A stretch of DNA of 64,000 nt from DATJLY01 sp035532935 (GCA_035532935.1 DATKQE010000013.1:48566-112565); one strand, 5' to 3'; positions 25,925-35,580 are shown, numbered from the stretch's first letter. Numbers and translations are program-made. Notes: generated by a model not told the origin, from the sequence alone.

Positions 25925-26700
25925 GCTGTCCTGTCCGTCGTCACGGGCGCGACCCCGAACACCGAGGCCGCGAATTTTGGATAGACCGTCGCCAGCTCTC
26001 GCGCAACGGCGCCGCGCAGCAGCGCCAGCGTTGCGGCCTCTGGCAGCGGCGTCGTCGTCACGCGCTCCGGGAGATCGAAGGCGAAGCCGGTATTGTCGCG
26101 CACTTCCTCGAGGCCGTGACCCGGATGAAGGCTGACGAGGCGGAAGCGGCGCACCGCTTTGTCAAAGGCGAAATGGCAGAGCGGCGTCACCAGAGCGACC
26201 GGCCCGCCTCGCCGCCACACGCCCGGCGGGCTCGTTCCCGGCGCGCTCACGAACGCGACCTTCTCGACGAGCGTGCGGCGCGAATGCTCGGTGCGGAAGA
26301 GGATGATGCGCGGCACGGTGAAATAGAGGAAGGCCGAGCCGTAGGAGCCGGGAAAGCGCACGGCGGGCCGCGCATAGTCGCCGATCGCGACCAGGTTGAT
26401 GTTGCCTTCGCCGTCGATCTCGGCGCCGGAGAAGAAGAACACGTCGATGCGTCCTTGGCCCGCCGCGTCGAACAGCTCGCGGCCGCCATCGGTGAAGCGG
26501 TTGTGCCGCGGGCTCTGCTGCAGCGACACCAGCGGCGGGCCGCCGGTAAGACGCTGCTCGAGGAACGCTGCCGCGGCGGGGATCGGCGAGTTGGCGCCGA
26601 CGGCGACGTGGCGTGCGCCCGCCAGGAGACGGCGCACCGTCTCGATCAACACCTCCTCGGGCCGGATGGCACCGTCAGGCGGCGCGGCGGTCGCGGACAT
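25921..26700 (-). CDS. CoA-transferase beta subunit, CatJ/IpdB-like
   Basis: A 259-residue protein of the glutaconate CoA-transferase-like branch (CatJ, IpdB). Visible blocks are GANSPIPAAAAFLEQ, FFFSGAEIDGEGNINLVAIG and GGPVALVTPLCHF. Some relatives transfer CoA to 3-oxoadipate; others (IpdAB) hydrolyse a ring of a steroid intermediate. Adjacency to a PcaF-like thiolase favours 3-oxoadipate or a similar beta-keto acid. An ATG at 26700 is chosen over a TTG seven codons upstream. It overlaps the alpha subunit by 26 bases. Confidence 0.82.
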   Translation of the reverse strand: MSATAAPPDGAIRPEEVLIETVRRLLAGARHVAVGANSPIPAAAAFLEQRLTGGPPLVSLQQSPRHNRFTDGGRELFDAAGQGRIDVFFFSGAEIDGEGNINLVAIGDYARPAVRFPGSYGSAFLYFTVPRIILFRTEHSRRTLVEKVAFVSAPGTSPPGVWRRGGPVALVTPLCHFAFDKAVRRFRLVSLHPGHGLEEVRDNTGFAFDLPERVTTTPLPEAATLALLRGAVARELATVYPKFAASVFGVAPVTTDRTA

Positions 26701-27499
26701 GGCGGTCGAGATAGCGTGCAAATCCGGCCTCGGTCGCGGCCAGCGCCAGGTAGTCGCGGAGATGGGACGTGTCTTCGGGTTCCTCGCAACGCATCGGCCA
26801 GGCGCCGCGCGGCGCTACCGCGACTGCCCCGAGATAGAAGGCGGGAATGGTCGCCGCGGCGAGCGTCTCGTCGCCGAGCAGATCGTCGTCAACGACGCGC
26901 TCCACCGTGGCGATGCTCGTCGCCGCGGCGTGCGCCAGCGTGAACAGGTCGCGCCGCCGCCCGACCCAGACATTCCCGGCGCGGTCCGCCATCGGCGCGT
27001 GGAACAGTGCCACGTCCGGCCGCAGCGCCGCCAGGACCACGATCGGGTCGTGCGGCGGGAACGGATTGTCGATCACCTTCCAGTCCGGCCGGCGCGCCAG
27101 GATGTCCGAGCCGATGATGCCCCTGAGCGCCGCAAAGGGATTGCCCATCTCGCTCGCGCGCAAGGCGGCATGGATCGCCGGGCAGGTCGCATCCTTGATT
27201 GCGATCCGGCCCTCGCGCAGAGCGGCGGTGAAGCGCGGCGCCGGTCCCAACTCGCCGAAGCCGACGGCCGAGGTCTCGATCGTCGCAACCGCGCCGGCGC
27301 CGATGAGGAGATCGGCCTGCAGGCTGCCGGCCGGCACGGTGACGAGATGCAGCCCCTTGATGCCGCGGCGGATGAGGGCGCGCGTCGCCGCCATCGCGAC
27401 GCCGGCATAATCCGCCGGCACGGCCAGCATCGTGCCGTCGCCGATAAGGGCGAGCGCCGCCTCGAGGTCCTGGATCACGGCGGCGCCCGGGACGATCAT
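26675..27499 (-). CDS. CoA-transferase alpha subunit, CatI/IpdA-like
   Basis: A 274-residue partner of the beta subunit. It opens MIVPGAAVIQDLEAALALIG and has DGTMLAVPADYAGVAMAATR, a glycine-rich CoA region, and HAPMADRAGNVWVGRRRDLF, the conserved nucleotide-loop block of CatI/IpdA and glutaconate CoA-transferase A. Its start overlaps the thiolase stop by four bases (ATGA). Together with the thiolase and the beta subunit it reproduces the catIJF arrangement described for Pseudomonas 3-oxoadipate degradation, here with the thiolase first. Confidence 0.84.
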   Translation of the reverse strand: MIVPGAAVIQDLEAALALIGDGTMLAVPADYAGVAMAATRALIRRGIKGLHLVTVPAGSLQADLLIGAGAVATIETSAVGFGELGPAPRFTAALREGRIAIKDATCPAIHAALRASEMGNPFAALRGIIGSDILARRPDWKVIDNPFPPHDPIVVLAALRPDVALFHAPMADRAGNVWVGRRRDLFTLAHAAATSIATVERVVDDDLLGDETLAAATIPAFYLGAVAVAPRGAWPMRCEEPEDTSHLRDYLALAATEAGFARYLDRHVRDRRAA

Positions 27500-28704
27500 G
27501 AGTCCAGACGCTCGATGACGCAGGCGATGCCCTGGCCGACACCGATGCACATGGTGACGAGCGCATAGCGCCCGCCGCTGCGCTGGAGCTGGCGGATCGC
27601 GGTGAGCGCAAGCCGGGCGCCCGAGGCGCCGAGCGGATGGCCGATGGCGATCGCGCCGCCATTGGGATTGACGCGCGCATCGTCGAAGGCCAGCCCCATG
27701 AGCTTGAGGCAGCCCAGCACCTGGCTGGCGAACGCCTCGTTCAGCTCGATCACGTCGATGTCCTTGAGCGCGAGCCCGGCGCGCTCGAGCGCCTTCTTCG
27801 AAGACGGCACCGGGCCCAACCCCATGACCCGCGGCGCCACCCCGGCGACGGCAGCCGAGACGATCCGCGCCAGCGGCTTGGCGCCGGCTTTCGCGCCCGC
27901 CTGGCGGGTGCCGACAATGAGCGCCGCCGCGCCGTCATTGATGCCGGACGCATTGCCGGCCGTCGTCACGCCGTCCTGATTGAGTGTCTTCAGCTCCAGC
28001 AGCCGCTCGAGCGTGGTGTTGGGGCGCGGGTGTTCGTCCTGATCGACGACGGTGTTCGCGCCCTTGCGGGCGCCGGGAATGCTCACCGGCAGGAGTTCCT
28101 CGGCATAGAACCCCTCGGCCTTGGCGCGGGCGTATTTCTGCTGCGAGGCGAGGGCGAAGCGGTCGCTGTCCTCGCGGCCGATGCCGTGCTCGCGGGCGAC
28201 GTTGTCGGCGGTCTCGGCCATGGTGTCCTGGCCGAACGCGGCATAGACACGCGGGTTGGGAAAGCGCGCGCCGATGGTCGAATCGAAGATTCTGGCGTCG
28301 CGGCTATAGGCGCTTTCGGCCTTGCCGAGCACGAACGGGGCGCGGCTCATGCTCTCGACCCCGCCCGCGACGAACAGTTCGCCCTGGCCGCAGGTGGCCG
28401 CGCGCGCGGTATCGAGCACGGCGGCGAGCCCGCTGCCGCACAAGCGGTTGACGGTGAGGCCGCCGGTCTCGATCGGCAGGCCCGCGAGCAGCGCCGCGTG
28501 GCGCGCCACGTTGCGCGCATCCTCGCCGGCCTGGTTGGTGCAGCCGATCACCGCGTCCTCGTAGTTTTGCAGCTTGAACGGATTGCGCGCGACCAGCGCC
28601 TTGATCACGCCGGCGAGGAGATCGTCGGTCCGGACGGGCGCGAGCGCCCCGGCGTGCCGGCCGATGGGCGTGCGCAATCCGTCATAGACATAAGCGTCGA
28701 GCAT
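27496..28704 (-). CDS. Acetyl-CoA acyltransferase (PcaF/FadA-type thiolase)
   Basis: A 402-residue degradative thiolase that cleaves a 3-oxoacyl-CoA with CoA. The nucleophile is Cys89 in VNRLCGSGLAAV; the histidine loop is AIGHPLGASGARLAL and the second cysteine is in MCIGVGQG. The FDSTIGARFPNPR and MAETADNVAREHGI segments resemble 3-oxoadipyl-CoA thiolases (PcaF/PaaJ) more than FadA. It is the first gene of a four-gene operon with two kinds of CoA-transferase. The divergent GGT-family gene starts about 100 bases away. Confidence 0.93.
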   Translation of the reverse strand: MLDAYVYDGLRTPIGRHAGALAPVRTDDLLAGVIKALVARNPFKLQNYEDAVIGCTNQAGEDARNVARHAALLAGLPIETGGLTVNRLCGSGLAAVLDTARAATCGQGELFVAGGVESMSRAPFVLGKAESAYSRDARIFDSTIGARFPNPRVYAAFGQDTMAETADNVAREHGIGREDSDRFALASQQKYARAKAEGFYAEELLPVSIPGARKGANTVVDQDEHPRPNTTLERLLELKTLNQDGVTTAGNASGINDGAAALIVGTRQAGAKAGAKPLARIVSAAVAGVAPRVMGLGPVPSSKKALERAGLALKDIDVIELNEAFASQVLGCLKLMGLAFDDARVNPNGGAIAIGHPLGASGARLALTAIRQLQRSGGRYALVTMCIGVGQGIACVIERLDS

Positions 28705-28807
28705 GGTTCGGCCTACAATTCTTCTTGCGGATAGGGCAAGTTAGGCAATGGCCCGGGTCGCGACAAGCCGCTTGTCGGCGGCAAAGTCAAGGTGATCAGG
28801 AGTTTCC

Positions 28808-30391
28808 ATGCGCGATTTTCATCTGCCCAACCGCTCTGCTTCCGTCGCCGGCTCGGCGATGGCGGCGACCTCGCACCCGCTCGCGACGCTCGCCGCGGTC
28901 GAGACGCTGCGCGGCGGCGGCAACGCGGTCGATGCCGCGGTGGCGGCGGCGGCGGTGCTGGCCGTGGCCGAGCCGCACATGACCGGGCTGGGCGGCGACT
29001 GCTTTGCGATCTATGCGCCCAAGGGCAAGGCTCCGATCGCGCTCAACGGTTCGGGCCGCGCACCGATGCGGGCGACGCTCGACTGGTACATCGCCCACAA
29101 CATCCATGTCATCGAGGCGGAATCGCCGCATGCCGTGACCGTGCCGGGCGCGGTCGATGCCTGGCTCACGCTCAACGCCGATCACGGCACGCGCGACATG
29201 GCGGCGCTGCTCGCGCCGGCGATCACGCTGGCCGAGGAGGGCTGCGTCGTCACGCCGCGCGTCGCCTATGATTTCGCCTGGGACGGGACGCGCGCGATGC
29301 GCGATCCCGCCGCCGCCCGCATCTATGCGCCGCAGGGCCGCATCCTCGGCGCGGGCGAGCGCATGCGCAATCCGGCGCTTGCCGAGACGCTGCGCCACAT
29401 CGCGCGCGACGGCCGCAAGGGCTTTTACGAGGGGCCGGTCGCTGCCGACATCATCGCGCGGCTCAACCAGGCGGGCGGGCTGCACACGCTCGAGGATTTC
29501 GCGTTGCAGCGCGCCGAATACGTGCCGCCGATCACCGCGCCCTATCGCGGCTTCGACGTCTACGAATGCCCGCCCAACGGCCAGGGCGTCGCCGCGCTGA
29601 TGATCCTGCGCGTGCTCGAGGGCTATGCGCTCGCGGGCGAGCGGTTCGGCCCGGCCGACCGCATCCATCTCCTCGCCGAGGCGACGAAGGCCGCCTATTA
29701 TGCCCGCGACGCGCTTATCGGCGACCCGCGCGCGGTCGCCGTGCCGGTGGCGCAGCTCCTGTCCGACGCGCGCGCGCAGCGCGTCCGCGATGCGATCCGC
29801 CTCGACCGTGCCGGCGATCCGCCCTTCTGGGACGAGGCCGAGCACAAGGACACCGTCTATCTCTGCGTCGTCGACCGCGATGGCAACGCGATCTCGTTCA
29901 TCAATTCGCTGTTCGACGAGTTCGGCTGCGGCATCATGGCGCCTGAAACCGGCGTCATGCTGCACAGCCGCGGCAAGATGTTCCGGATCGAGCCCGGCCA
30001 TCCCAATGCGATCGCGCCGGGCAAGCGTCCGCTCCACACCATCATCCCGGCGCTCTTGATGAAGGATGGCCGGCCAGTGATGCCGTTCGGCGTGATGGGC
30101 GGGAACTACCAGGCGGTCGGCCATGCGCATCTGCTGAGCCAGATGCTCGACCGTGGTCTCGATCCGCAGGCGGCGCTCGAGACGCCGCGCAGCTTCGCCT
30201 TTGCCGGCGTGCTTCAGCTCGAGCCGATCATCCCGCGGCCGGTCGCCGAGGACCTCGCGCGCCGCGGCCACGTCATCGCGGTGACGGCGAAGCCCTTGGG
30301 CGGCGGGCAGGCGATCTGGATCGACCGCGACAAGGGCGTGCTGGTCGGCGGCTCCGACCCCAGGAAGGACGGCTGTGCGCTGGGGTTCTGA
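28808..30391 (+). CDS. Gamma-glutamyltransferase-family Ntn hydrolase (HpxW-like)
   Basis: A 527-residue proenzyme that should self-cleave before Thr349 (EHKDTVYLCVVDRDG), giving large and small subunits. It has no signal peptide, unlike periplasmic glutathione hydrolases. The sequence after the threonine, ISFINSLFDEFGCGIM, and the block VMLHSRGKMFRIEPG resemble oxamate amidohydrolase HpxW and other cytoplasmic GGT relatives. An amidase on a small acyl amide is therefore as likely as glutathione cleavage. It is divergent from the thiolase operon and about 96 bases upstream of the large flavoprotein gene. Confidence 0.88.
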   Translation: MRDFHLPNRSASVAGSAMAATSHPLATLAAVETLRGGGNAVDAAVAAAAVLAVAEPHMTGLGGDCFAIYAPKGKAPIALNGSGRAPMRATLDWYIAHNIHVIEAESPHAVTVPGAVDAWLTLNADHGTRDMAALLAPAITLAEEGCVVTPRVAYDFAWDGTRAMRDPAAARIYAPQGRILGAGERMRNPALAETLRHIARDGRKGFYEGPVAADIIARLNQAGGLHTLEDFALQRAEYVPPITAPYRGFDVYECPPNGQGVAALMILRVLEGYALAGERFGPADRIHLLAEATKAAYYARDALIGDPRAVAVPVAQLLSDARAQRVRDAIRLDRAGDPPFWDEAEHKDTVYLCVVDRDGNAISFINSLFDEFGCGIMAPETGVMLHSRGKMFRIEPGHPNAIAPGKRPLHTIIPALLMKDGRPVMPFGVMGGNYQAVGHAHLLSQMLDRGLDPQAALETPRSFAFAGVLQLEPIIPRPVAEDLARRGHVIAVTAKPLGGGQAIWIDRDKGVLVGGSDPRKDGCALGF

Positions 30392-30487
30392 CCCCCGGAC
30401 ACGCCGAACGCTTGCGCCGGGCGCAATCTGCGCCCAGATATGGCCCGAATTCGGCGGCAGCGCCGGCGCGTGGGTAGAATAGGTGCG

Positions 30488-33400
30488 ATGAGCGACCTTG
30501 TCTTGAAGCACGGCCTCGTGTTCGAGGACCTTTACGACCGCGACGGGCTGGTGCGACTCGATGCCGCATTCGTCGCCTGGCTTGCCGAGGCCGACGCGGT
30601 CTTGCACGACCGGCTGGTGACGGCGCGGAGCGACCCCGACGCGCTCGAGCGCAAGGCCGAATCGGACCTCATTGTCGCGCTCGCCCCGCAGCTTGAGGAT
30701 TTCGTCGCCGATCTTTTCGGCGTCGGCCGCGAGGCGCGCGAGCTTGCCGCGCGCCATGACGCCCAGGCGCCGCTTTTTGCAGTGAAGCGGCTCTTCGTCC
30801 AGCGCCGCGCGGTCAAGGGCATGACGCCCGACGAGGCCGCCGCGCTCGACGGCGCGGCACTGGCGCGCGAGCTCGAGACGCTGATCGGCGCGCCGCTCAC
30901 CGAAACGAGCTACGCCGCAGCGGTGACGCGCTGGCTCGAGGACGAGGAAGCGCACAAGGTGGCGCTCGATCTTGCTGCGCGCTATGCCGCCTGGGCGACG
31001 CTCGCGCCGGACGGCCGCGCCAAGCACAAAAAGGGCGTGGTGTTCAAGGTGCCGCACCGGCTCGATCCGATGCATCTCGTGCCCGCGGAGACGGTGGTCG
31101 AGAATGGCGTCACCATGCTGCGCCTGGCGCCCGACCAGCGCCGGCGGCGCGAGGGATTTGCGCTGACCGATCCCGGCACCGACCTCACCGGCGCGCTCGA
31201 CCAGGCGAATTACTGCATCTGGTGCCACGAGCAGGGCAAGGACAGTTGCGCGCACGGCCTCCGGGATCGCAAGACCGGCGCCTTCCAGAAGAGCGTGTTC
31301 GGCGTCACGCTGGCCGGCTGCCCGCTCGAGGAGAAGATCTCCGAGCTCAACATGGTCAAGGCGCAGGGGCATTCGATCGGCGCCCTCGCCATCGTCACCA
31401 TCGACAACCCGATGGCCGCCGCGACCGGGCACCGCATCTGCAATGACTGCATGAAGGCGTGCATCTACCAGAAGCAGGAACCGGTCGATATCCCGCAGAT
31501 CGAGACGCGCACCCTCAAGGACGTGCTGGCGCTGCCATGGGGGTTCGAGATCTACGCCCTGCTCACGCGCTGGAACCCGCTCGATCTGCGCCGGCCGCTG
31601 CCGAAGCCGGCGACCGGCTACAAGGTGCTGATCGTCGGGCTGGGGCCGGCCGGGTTCACGCTCGCTCATCACCTGATGAATGACGGCCACACCGTCGTCG
31701 GCATCGACGGGCTCAAGATCGAGCCGCTGCCGGCGGAAATCTCCGGCGTCGGCGATGGCGGCGCGCGCGTGCGGTTCGAGCCGATCGCCGATGTGAAGGC
31801 GCTCTACGAGCGGCTCGACGACCGCGTCATGGCCGGTTTCGGCGGCGTCGCCGAATACGGCATCACCGTGCGCTGGGACAAGAACTTCCTCAAGCTGATC
31901 CGCCTCATCATCGAGCGCCGCAGCGCCTTCACCATGTTCGGTGGCGTGCGCTTCGGCGGCACGCTCACTATCGCCAGCGCGTTTGCCCTGGGCTTCGACC
32001 ATATCGCCATGTGCGCCGGCGCCGGGCGGCCCACCATCGTCGCAATGAAGAACGGTCTTGCCCCCGGTGTGCGCCAGGCGTCCGACTTTCTCATGGCGCT
32101 GCAGCTCACCGGTGCCGCCAAGACCGACAGCATCGCCAATCTGACGGTGCAGCTCCCGGTCGTGGTCGTGGGCGGCGGGCTCACCGCGATCGACACCGCG
32201 ACCGAATCGCTCGCCTATTACCTGGTGCAGGTGGAGAAGTTCCTGGCGCGCTATGAGACGCTCGCCGCCGAGCGCGGCGAGAGCGCGGTGCGCGGCGCGT
32301 GGACGGAGGAAGAGTGCGCGATCGCCGACCGCTTTCTCGCCCATGCCCGCGCCATCCGCGCCGAGCGCACGGCGGCGCAGCACGAGGGCCGCGCGCCGCG
32401 GATCGGTGCGCTCCTCGATGAATGGGGCGGTGTCACCATTGCCTATCGCCGTCGTCTCGTTGACGCGCCGAGCTATACCCTGAACCACGAGGAAGTGGCG
32501 AAGGCGATGGAGGAGGGCATCCGCTTCGCCGAGGGTTTGTCGCCCGCTGCGGTCGAGGTCGATCGCTTTGGCCATGCCGCCGCACTGACCCTCGCGCGCC
32601 ACGGCAAGGCGCAGGACGGTGCGGAGCAAGTGACGCTGCCCGCGCGCACCATCCTGATCGCCGCCGGCACGCAGCCCAACACCGTCTTGGGCCGCGAGGA
32701 CCCGGTTCATGTCGCGCTCGATGGAAGGTTCTTCCAGGCCTATGACGAGGACGGCCGCCCGGTCACGCCCGAGCGGGTGGCCAAGCCCGATGCGGTGCAG
32801 GTGCTGATGAGCCTGTTGCCCGACGGCCGCGCGGTGAGCTTCTTCGGCGATCTGCACCCGTCCTTCAGCGGCAACGTGGTGAAGGCGATGGGCGGGGCGA
32901 AGCAGGGCTATCCGGTGGTGAGCCGGGTGCTGGCGCGGCGCGCGCCGGCCGCACCGCCAGCGGCGGCGCTGGTGGCAGCACTCAACGACGATCTGCGCCC
33001 GCGCGTGCACGCGGTCAACCGGCTGACCTCGACCATTGTCGAGGTGGTGGTGCGGGCGCCGCAGGCTGCGCGCGCCTTTCGCCCCGGCCAGTTCTACCGG
33101 CTACAGAACTACGAGGCTCATGCCGCGCGCATCGACGGCACCGCACTGGCGATGGAGGGGCTGGCCTTGACCGGCGCGTCGGTCGATCGCGAGGCCGGGC
33201 TGCTCTCGACCATCGTGCTCGAGATGGGCGGCTCGTCCGATCTCTGCACGCTGCTCGCGCCGGGCGAGCCGGTGGTCCTGATGGGGCCGACCGGGACGCC
33301 GACCGAAACGCCCGCCGGCGAGACCGTGCTGCTCGCGGGCGGCGGGCTCGGCAATGCGGTGCTGTTCTCGATCGGACAGACGCTGCGCTGGGTGGGCTCG

Positions 33401-33976
33401 CGCGTCCTCTATTTCGCCGCCTACAAGCGGATCGAGGACCGTTACAAGACCGCGGAGATCGAGCAGGCGGCCGATCTGGTGGTGTGGTGCTGCGACGAGA
33501 CGCCGGGCTTCGTGCCCGGACGGGCACAGGACCGCAGTTTCGTCGGCAATATCGTCGAGGCGATGGCGGCCTATGGCGCGGGAAGGCTTGGCTCCCAGGA
33601 CATTCCGCTCGTCGACATCGACCGGCTCATCGTCATCGGCTCGGACGTGATGATGGCGGCGGTGGGGCGGGCGCGGCATGGCGTGCTGGCGCCCTATCTC
33701 AAGCCATCTCACCGCGCCATCGCCTCGATCAATTCGCCGATGCAATGCATGATGAAGGAAATCTGCGCCCAGTGCCTCCAGGTGCAGAAGGACCCGGTCA
33801 CCGGCGCGGAGACGGTGGTGTTCTCCTGCTTCAACCAGGACCAGCCCTTGGACCGCGTCGATTTCGGCGTGCTGCACGAGCGTCTCGGCCAGAACGCGGT
33901 GCAGGAGAAGCTCAACAAGCAATGGGTCGACCGCTGCCTGCAGCATCTCGGCCGGCGCGCTGCGGCGGCGGAATAG
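30488..33976 (+). CDS. Large iron-sulfur flavoprotein resembling an NfnB-NfnA fusion
   Basis: A 1162-residue oxidoreductase. Residues 1 to about 230 match nothing I know. Next come cysteines 243, 246, 254 and 278, then 318, 321 and 325 (RICNDCMKAC), enough for one or two [4Fe-4S] clusters as in GltD/NfnB. An FAD Rossmann motif (VLIVGLGPAGF, about 380-390) and an NAD(P) motif (VVVVGGGLTAIDTATE) follow. From about 830 on there is a PyrK/NfnA-like FAD/NAD module ending in a [2Fe-2S] cysteine set: 1087, 1093, 1096 and 1114. The ATG follows an AGGT site. NAD(P)H-ferredoxin electron transfer is the likely chemistry. Confidence 0.82.
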   Translation: MSDLVLKHGLVFEDLYDRDGLVRLDAAFVAWLAEADAVLHDRLVTARSDPDALERKAESDLIVALAPQLEDFVADLFGVGREARELAARHDAQAPLFAVKRLFVQRRAVKGMTPDEAAALDGAALARELETLIGAPLTETSYAAAVTRWLEDEEAHKVALDLAARYAAWATLAPDGRAKHKKGVVFKVPHRLDPMHLVPAETVVENGVTMLRLAPDQRRRREGFALTDPGTDLTGALDQANYCIWCHEQGKDSCAHGLRDRKTGAFQKSVFGVTLAGCPLEEKISELNMVKAQGHSIGALAIVTIDNPMAAATGHRICNDCMKACIYQKQEPVDIPQIETRTLKDVLALPWGFEIYALLTRWNPLDLRRPLPKPATGYKVLIVGLGPAGFTLAHHLMNDGHTVVGIDGLKIEPLPAEISGVGDGGARVRFEPIADVKALYERLDDRVMAGFGGVAEYGITVRWDKNFLKLIRLIIERRSAFTMFGGVRFGGTLTIASAFALGFDHIAMCAGAGRPTIVAMKNGLAPGVRQASDFLMALQLTGAAKTDSIANLTVQLPVVVVGGGLTAIDTATESLAYYLVQVEKFLARYETLAAERGESAVRGAWTEEECAIADRFLAHARAIRAERTAAQHEGRAPRIGALLDEWGGVTIAYRRRLVDAPSYTLNHEEVAKAMEEGIRFAEGLSPAAVEVDRFGHAAALTLARHGKAQDGAEQVTLPARTILIAAGTQPNTVLGREDPVHVALDGRFFQAYDEDGRPVTPERVAKPDAVQVLMSLLPDGRAVSFFGDLHPSFSGNVVKAMGGAKQGYPVVSRVLARRAPAAPPAAALVAALNDDLRPRVHAVNRLTSTIVEVVVRAPQAARAFRPGQFYRLQNYEAHAARIDGTALAMEGLALTGASVDREAGLLSTIVLEMGGSSDLCTLLAPGEPVVLMGPTGTPTETPAGETVLLAGGGLGNAVLFSIGQTLRWVGSRVLYFAAYKRIEDRYKTAEIEQAADLVVWCCDETPGFVPGRAQDRSFVGNIVEAMAAYGAGRLGSQDIPLVDIDRLIVIGSDVMMAAVGRARHGVLAPYLKPSHRAIASINSPMQCMMKEICAQCLQVQKDPVTGAETVVFSCFNQDQPLDRVDFGVLHERLGQNAVQEKLNKQWVDRCLQHLGRRAAAAE

Positions 33977-33982
33977 GGCGCG

Positions 33983-35497
33983 TCAGCGCGGCCGGTGCGC
34001 CGGGCGGATCGGATTCAGCCCCCGCGGCAGGAAAAGACAGAAGCTGAGCAGCGCCGCGCCGAGCGCCAGGTCGATCACGAAGACGCCGCGGATCGCGCCG
34101 GAAAGCTCGCGCAATAGCGGCAGCAGCTCCGCCGTCGGCAGCGATTGGCGGAACGCTGGCTGCAGCATTCGGTCGACGATGTCGCCGGCCCCCGCCGCCA
34201 CGCCCGAGAGCCGCGCATTGACGAGGCCGCCGAACACCGCCGTGCCGAGTGACTGGCCGACCATGCGCATGGACACGACCGAGGAGGTGGCGATGCCGCG
34301 GTCCTCGGCGGCGACGCCCGACTGCACCGCGACCAGGAAGCTGTTATTGGCCAGCCCCATGCCGAGGCCGGAGACGAGGGCGCCGAACGCGACGAAGATC
34401 GTGCTGCGCTCGGGCGCGATCCACACCAGCATGAGGCTGCCGATGACCAGCGCGCTGCCGCCGAGCGCCGCGGTCGTGCGATAGGAGGTGCGCAGCATGA
34501 TCTGGCCGGCCAGTGCGCTGCCGGTGGGCCAGCTCGCCGACATCGCCGTGAGCATGAAGCCGGCGGCGAGCGCGCTCCGCCCCATCACGCCCTGGACATA
34601 AGGCGGCAGGAACGCGGTGATGCCCATCAGCACGCCGCCGATCACGAGATTGGCGAGATTGCCGCCGACGACGATGCGCTGGCGCCACAGCCCGATCGGC
34701 AGCATCGGCTCGCGAATGCGCGCTTCGTGCAGCACCAGCGCGACGAGTGTCGCCAGCCCAAATCCGCCGAGGAGCAGGATCACGCCGAGGCTGAGATGCG
34801 TCGCCTGCACCAGCACGAACATCAGCGTGCCGACACCGGCGACCATCAGCACCGAGCCGAGATAATCGATGCGGTGTGCGCGCCGCGTCCCGCGCTCGTC
34901 GAGCGCCACCGCCAACATGGCGCTGGCGATGAGCCCCAGCGGCAGGTTTACCCAGAACACCGTGGCCCAACGCGCGTGCGCGACAAGAAACGCGCCGATC
35001 ATCGGCGCGATGATCGCGGCGATGACCCAGACGCTCGACACCACGGCCTGGATGCGGGCGCGCTCGGCCGGGGCGTAGATATCGGCGACGATGGTCATGC
35101 CCACGGGCAAGAGCGCGCCGGCACCGATCCCCTGCGCGGCGCGGCAGACGATGAGCGGCACCATGCCCCAGGCGAGGCCGCAGCACAGCGAGGCCGTCAG
35201 GAACACGCTCATGCCGACGAACAGGATGCGCTTGCAGCCATAGAGATCGGCGAGCCGGCCATAGACCGGCACGGTCACGGCCTGCGTCAAGAGATAGGCC
35301 GTGAACACCCAACTGAAGAGATCGAAGCCGCCGAGCGCGCCGACGATCGTCGGCATCGCTGTCGCGACGATCGTGCCCTCGATCGCGATCATGAACATCA
35401 TCGCCATCACCGCGGCGAGCACCAGGCGCCGGCTTGTGGGCGCGGTGGGCGGTGCGTTGGTCTCGGTTCGCAGGGTGGCGTCTTCGGACAAGCGCAT
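33983..35497 (-). CDS. MFS drug exporter, DHA2 (EmrB/QacA) family
   Basis: A 504-residue proton antiporter with the 14-helix DHA2 layout. Motif A is GRLADLYGCKRILFVG, and the family C motif is in the fifth helix (WVIAAIIAPMIGAFL). The N-terminal EGTIVATAMPTIVGALGG stretch is the DHA2 motif D. It would sit in the inner membrane and export drugs or metabolites. No periplasmic adaptor (EmrA) or regulator is adjacent. It converges on the large flavoprotein with six bases between the stops. Confidence 0.92.
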   Translation of the reverse strand: MRLSEDATLRTETNAPPTAPTSRRLVLAAVMAMMFMIAIEGTIVATAMPTIVGALGGFDLFSWVFTAYLLTQAVTVPVYGRLADLYGCKRILFVGMSVFLTASLCCGLAWGMVPLIVCRAAQGIGAGALLPVGMTIVADIYAPAERARIQAVVSSVWVIAAIIAPMIGAFLVAHARWATVFWVNLPLGLIASAMLAVALDERGTRRAHRIDYLGSVLMVAGVGTLMFVLVQATHLSLGVILLLGGFGLATLVALVLHEARIREPMLPIGLWRQRIVVGGNLANLVIGGVLMGITAFLPPYVQGVMGRSALAAGFMLTAMSASWPTGSALAGQIMLRTSYRTTAALGGSALVIGSLMLVWIAPERSTIFVAFGALVSGLGMGLANNSFLVAVQSGVAAEDRGIATSSVVSMRMVGQSLGTAVFGGLVNARLSGVAAGAGDIVDRMLQPAFRQSLPTAELLPLLRELSGAIRGVFVIDLALGAALLSFCLFLPRGLNPIRPAHRPR

Positions 35498-35580
35498 TCA
35501 CCCCTGGCGTCGGGGCGGTGTTCCTACCCCGGCAGGTGGCGCGGCCGAAACGATTTTCACGGGTGGCTGGCTTGCGGCCG

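Noticed and set aside
28796..33010. A 1404-codon open frame on the minus strand across the GGT-family and flavoprotein genes
   Set aside because: It spans two well-supported plus-strand genes and the gap between them. Its product is rich in Arg, His, Ala and Gly with no domain, as expected from antisense reading of GC-rich codons.
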